Source: Streptomyces zaomyceticus (GTDB lineage: Bacteria; Actinomycetota; Actinomycetes; Streptomycetales; Streptomycetaceae). From it: a DNA stretch of 64,000 nt. The notes under the pieces were generated by a model. That model worked only from the letters and a program-made list of their open reading frames with translations. It was not told the origin of the DNA and ran no database searches. Shown here piece after piece: positions 61,541 to 64,000 of the stretch. The position numbers and the translations under genes are program-made. The DNA lies in assembly GCF_014656215.1 (NCBI RefSeq), contig NZ_BNBZ01000004.1, positions 248,001 to 312,000 of the forward strand, read 5' to 3'. Each line of letters starts with the position of its first letter. Positions within the stretch are counted from its first letter, which is position 1.

Positions 61541-61620
61541 GGCCTGCGTAGGGGCCCTGAGCTCGGCGACCCGGGGGCCGGCCCTGCGTGGTGACCCTGT
61601 GTGCCGGCCCCGGGTGCCGC

Positions 61621-62172
61621 TCACTCGCCCCGCAGCAGCCGCTCCCTGGCCTCCATCAGGGCGAAGCCCAGGAGGTTGGCGCCGCGCCAGCGGGCGGGGT
61701 CGTGGGCGCGCGGGTCGTCGGCCGCCAGGCCGATCCCCCAGACCCGGTCCAGCGGGCTGGCCTCCACCAGGACGCGGGTGCCGGTGCCCAGGAGATAGCC
61801 GCGCAGGGCCTCGTCCGAGGAGAACTTGTGGACGCTGCCCTCGACGACGATCGCGAAGCGCTCCCGGGCCCACACCGTCTCGTCGAAGTTCCGCACCAGC
61901 CGGCCGGCCTTCTTGGCCTCGGCCGGTGTACGGGCGGTCAGCGCCGCCCGCTCGGCCTCCGCGTCCCCGAAGAGGCGGGCCTTGGCCGCCATCATCCAGT
62001 GCTCCGCCGTCGCGTACGACACGCCGTCGACCACGAACGGGGCCGGCCACCACTGGCTGAGACAGCTCGCCGAGAGACGCCCGTCCGGGTGCGGTCGATG
62101 CCCCCAGAAGTGCAGCCACTTCACCGTGTCACCCCTGTTGACCTGCTGTGTCAGGGCCTCGATCTCGCTCAT
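61621..62172 (-). CDS. NADAR family (YbiA-like) N-glycosidase
   Basis: 183 residues. FWGHRPHPDGRLSASCLSQWWPAPF, YATAEHWMMAAKARLFGD, NFDETVWARERFAIVVEGSVHKFSSDEALRGYLLGTG and RVWGIGLAADDP ... WRGANLLGFALMEARERL cover the whole NADAR fold (these are separate motifs). Known members cleave N-glycosidic bonds in riboflavin intermediates or remove ADP-ribose from guanine. No DarT-like toxin gene is adjacent. I chose the ATG at 62172; a GTG at 62202 is an alternative. A 12-bp palindrome lies just upstream. Confidence 0.87.
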   Translation of the reverse strand: MSEIEALTQQVNRGDTVKWLHFWGHRPHPDGRLSASCLSQWWPAPFVVDGVSYATAEHWMMAAKARLFGDAEAERAALTARTPAEAKKAGRLVRNFDETVWARERFAIVVEGSVHKFSSDEALRGYLLGTGTRVLVEASPLDRVWGIGLAADDPRAHDPARWRGANLLGFALMEARERLLRGE

Positions 62173-62201
62173 GCATGCGAGTGTGGCATCCGCCACGGAC
62201 A

Positions 62202-62213
62202 CTCCGTACGGAG
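62202..62213. promoter_or_regulatory. Palindrome upstream of the NADAR gene
   Basis: CTCCGTACGGAG is a perfect 12-bp palindrome 30-41 bases upstream of the NADAR ATG. Sequences of the ACTCCGTACGGAGT type are known TetR operators. Confidence 0.4.
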
Positions 62214-62267
62214 ATTTTCCGGGCGCCTCGACACATGGTCGACCGATTCCGTCGCGTAACCAAAAGG

Positions 62268-62311
62268 CAACAACGGAATCACTTGTTGGCCCACTGTCGT
62301 CATGTCAGGAT
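62268..62311 (+). promoter_or_regulatory. Promoter with overlapping inverted repeat before the second aldehyde dehydrogenase
   Basis: TTGTTG (62283-62288), 17-base spacer, CAGGAT (62306-62311) make a plausible promoter 37 bases before the ATG. An inverted repeat CAACAA-N9-TTGTTG (62268-62288) overlaps its -35 element. Confidence 0.5.
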
Positions 62312-62347
62312 CGGCACTCAAATCGAGCTGGAACAACGGAGAGCGTC

Positions 62348-63862
62348 ATGGGCAACCGCTTCCAGGTGACGGACCGCTTCGCGGACGGCGCACAGTACAT
62401 CGGCGGGCGGCTCCGCGCCGGAACCTCCGGCCAGGAACACAGCGTGATCGACCCGGCGACCGGAAAGAGCGTGTACACCTACACGCTCGCCTCCACCGCC
62501 GACGTCGACGAGGCCGTCGCCGCCGCCAAGGCCGCCTTCCCCGGCTGGTCGGGCGCCACCCCGGGCGAGCGCTCCGACGCCCTCCACCGCTTCGCCGGTG
62601 TCCTGGCCGAGTGGGCGGAGGACTTCGCGCGCGTCGAGTCCCTCCAGTGCGGCAAGCCGCTCAAGCTCACCACCGAGTTCGACGTACCGGGCACCGTCGA
62701 CAACGCCGCCTTCTTCGCGGGCGCGGCCCGTCACCTCCAGGGCCAGTCGGCCGGCGAGTACAGCGGCGACCACACCTCGTACGTCCGGCGCGAGCCGATC
62801 GGCGTCGTCGGCTCCATCGCCCCCTGGAACTACCCGCTCCAGATGGCCGCCTGGAAGATCCTCCCGGCCGTCGCCGCCGGCAACACGATCGTCCTCAAGC
62901 CCGCCGAGCTCACCCCGCTGACCTCCCTGATGTTCGCGCAGGCGGCGAAGGAGGCCGGCATCCCCGACGGTGTCGTCAACATCGTCAACGGCGCCGGGAA
63001 GACCGTCGGCGAACACCTCGTCGGTCACCCCGACGTCGTCATGACCTCCTTCACCGGCTCCACCCCCGTCGGCAAGCGGGTCGCCGAGATCGCCACCGCC
63101 ACCGTGAAGCGCCTCCACCTCGAACTCGGCGGCAAGGCACCCTTCGTCGTCTTCGACGACGCCGACCTGGAGGCCGCCGCCCACGGCGCCGTCGCCGCCT
63201 CCCTCATCAACAGCGGCCAGGACTGCACCGCGGCCACCCGCGCCTACATCCAGCGCCCGCTCTTCGACGCCTTCGTCGCGCGCGTCGCCGAGCTGATGGA
63301 GACCGTCCGGCTCGGCGACCCCTTCGCGCCGACCACCGACCTCGGCCCGCTGATCAGCCACGCCCAGCGCGACCGGGTCGCCGGTTTCGTCGACCGGGCC
63401 CGCGGCTACGCCACCGTCGTCACCGGCGGCGAAGCCCCTGGCGGAGAGCTCGCGGACGGTGCGTACTATCGTCCGACCCTGATCACCGGCGCCGCCCAGG
63501 ACAGCGAGGTCGTGCAGTCGGAGATCTTCGGCCCGGTGCTGGTGGCCCTGCCCTTCGACAGCGACGACGAGGGCATCCGGCTCGCCAACGACACCCCGTA
63601 CGGCCTGGCCGCCTCGGCCTGGAGCCGGGACGTCTACCGGGCCAACCGCGCCACCCGCGAGATCAAGGCCGGCTGCGTCTGGGTCAACGACCACATCCCG
63701 ATCATCAGCGAGATGCCCCACGGCGGCACCAAGGCCTCGGGCTACGGGAAGGACATGTCGGCCTACTCCTTCGAGGAGTACACGCAGGTCAAGCACGTGA
63801 TGTACGACAACACCGCGGTCGCCGCGAAGGACTGGCACCGCACGATCTTCGGGGACCGATAG
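62348..63862 (+). CDS. Aldehyde dehydrogenase family protein (aminobutyraldehyde/betaine-aldehyde type)
   Basis: 504 residues. APWNYPLQMAAWKILPAVAAGN, SFTGSTPVGKRVAE, catalytic Glu in LHLELGGKAPFVVF, catalytic Cys in INSGQDCTAATRAY and NDHIPIISEMPHGGTKASGYGKDMSAYSFEEYTQVKHVMY. About 25 residues longer than the paralogue at 51442, from N- and C-terminal extensions. It is followed 50 bases later by a PotD-like gene, so oxidation of polyamine-derived aldehydes is a reasonable inference. ATG at 62348 after cggagag. The frame open upstream belongs to the shadow of the NADAR gene. Confidence 0.9.
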   Translation: MGNRFQVTDRFADGAQYIGGRLRAGTSGQEHSVIDPATGKSVYTYTLASTADVDEAVAAAKAAFPGWSGATPGERSDALHRFAGVLAEWAEDFARVESLQCGKPLKLTTEFDVPGTVDNAAFFAGAARHLQGQSAGEYSGDHTSYVRREPIGVVGSIAPWNYPLQMAAWKILPAVAAGNTIVLKPAELTPLTSLMFAQAAKEAGIPDGVVNIVNGAGKTVGEHLVGHPDVVMTSFTGSTPVGKRVAEIATATVKRLHLELGGKAPFVVFDDADLEAAAHGAVAASLINSGQDCTAATRAYIQRPLFDAFVARVAELMETVRLGDPFAPTTDLGPLISHAQRDRVAGFVDRARGYATVVTGGEAPGGELADGAYYRPTLITGAAQDSEVVQSEIFGPVLVALPFDSDDEGIRLANDTPYGLAASAWSRDVYRANRATREIKAGCVWVNDHIPIISEMPHGGTKASGYGKDMSAYSFEEYTQVKHVMYDNTAVAAKDWHRTIFGDR

Positions 63863-63912
63863 TCACTCGCCGCCGGACCGGGCGGCGCAACCATCCCGAA
63901 AGGGCACAGCGC

Positions 63913-64000
63913 ATGGAGCAGTACGAGCCCGACAGCCTCTCCGCCGCGCAGACGGCGGCGATACGTCGCAGCCTGACGAGCGGCCGGGGCGCCCTCACCC
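63913..64000 (+). CDS. Start of a PotD-like polyamine-binding protein (3' truncated by window edge)
   Basis: Only 29 residues are visible: MEQYEPDSLSAAQTAAI, then RRSLTSGRGALT. This start is one I recall from Streptomyces polyamine ABC transporter substrate-binding proteins, where a twin-arginine lipoprotein signal follows. The position after an aldehyde dehydrogenase gene fits polyamine uptake. The ATG follows aaaggg. Confidence 0.65.
   Translation, partial: MEQYEPDSLSAAQTAAIRRSLTSGRGALT

Overview
The window is high-GC DNA with dense genes, frequent GTG starts, ATGA/TGATG overlaps between co-directional genes, a whiG-type sporulation sigma factor, an nsdA homologue and four tandem type I signal peptidases. 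Together these point to a Streptomyces chromosome core region. From memory, the gene order (ftsY, nsdA, amtB-glnK-glnD, ffh, rpsP-rimM-trmD-rplS, four sip genes, yraN-comM-dprA, whiG, rpsB-tsf, pyrH-frr-cdsA, rlmN, polyamine catabolism) matches S. coelicolor around SCO5577-SCO5667. I see no prophage, insertion sequence, integrase, CRISPR array, rRNA or tRNA.

Layout. 1-4.9 kb: end of a sugar MFS transporter, a flavin monooxygenase with an upstream TetR-like operator, an NCS1 permease, ftsY and a degenerate primase/polymerase-like protein. 5.3-11.4 kb: nsdA, then the nitrogen operon amtB-glnK-glnD behind three GlnR-type half-site pairs. 11.5-15.2 kb: ffh and a second-type ftsH. 15.3-17 kb: a methyltransferase and a SprT-like zincin. 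17.2-20 kb: rpsP-khpA-rimM-trmD-rplS. 20-24.5 kb: four signal peptidases, a Nudix hydrolase and a DUF2469 protein. 24.6-30.1 kb: yraN-comM-dprA, whiG, a TetR regulator and an M23 peptidase. 30.3-34.9 kb: rpsB, tsf, pyrH, frr, cdsA. 35-40 kb: a drug exporter, a lipoprotein, a pentapeptide-repeat protein, a small conserved protein and rlmN. 40-44 kb: a TPP riboswitch controlling a thiamine ABC importer. 44.2-49.2 kb: mixed accessory genes, including a LOG-family protein and a two-gene ABC exporter. 49.4-54.2 kb: polyamine-type aminotransferase, Lrp regulator, aldehyde dehydrogenase and PotD-like lipoprotein. 54.3-60.7 kb: a membrane protein, a serine hydrolase, a two-component system, a methyltransferase, a glycerophosphodiesterase and an adenosine/aminodeoxyfutalosine deaminase. 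60.7-64 kb: DUF4190, NADAR, a second aldehyde dehydrogenase and the start of a second PotD-like protein.

How they work together. The window concentrates protein-export and membrane quality-control functions (FtsY, Ffh, FtsH, four signal peptidases) beside translation genes. It has a compact nitrogen-sensing operon under probable GlnR control, and a putrescine/GABA-type catabolic set at the right end.

Most genes are conventional core genes, and I did not find a convincing undescribed multi-gene system. The most interesting signals are in the non-coding DNA: a perfect hairpin that buries the yraN ribosome binding site; a second ribosome-binding-site hairpin downstream of the TPP riboswitch; paired DnaA-box-like motifs with the same 18-bp phasing upstream of both yraN and rpsB; three phased GlnR-like pairs at amtB; and several orphan TetR-type palindromes.
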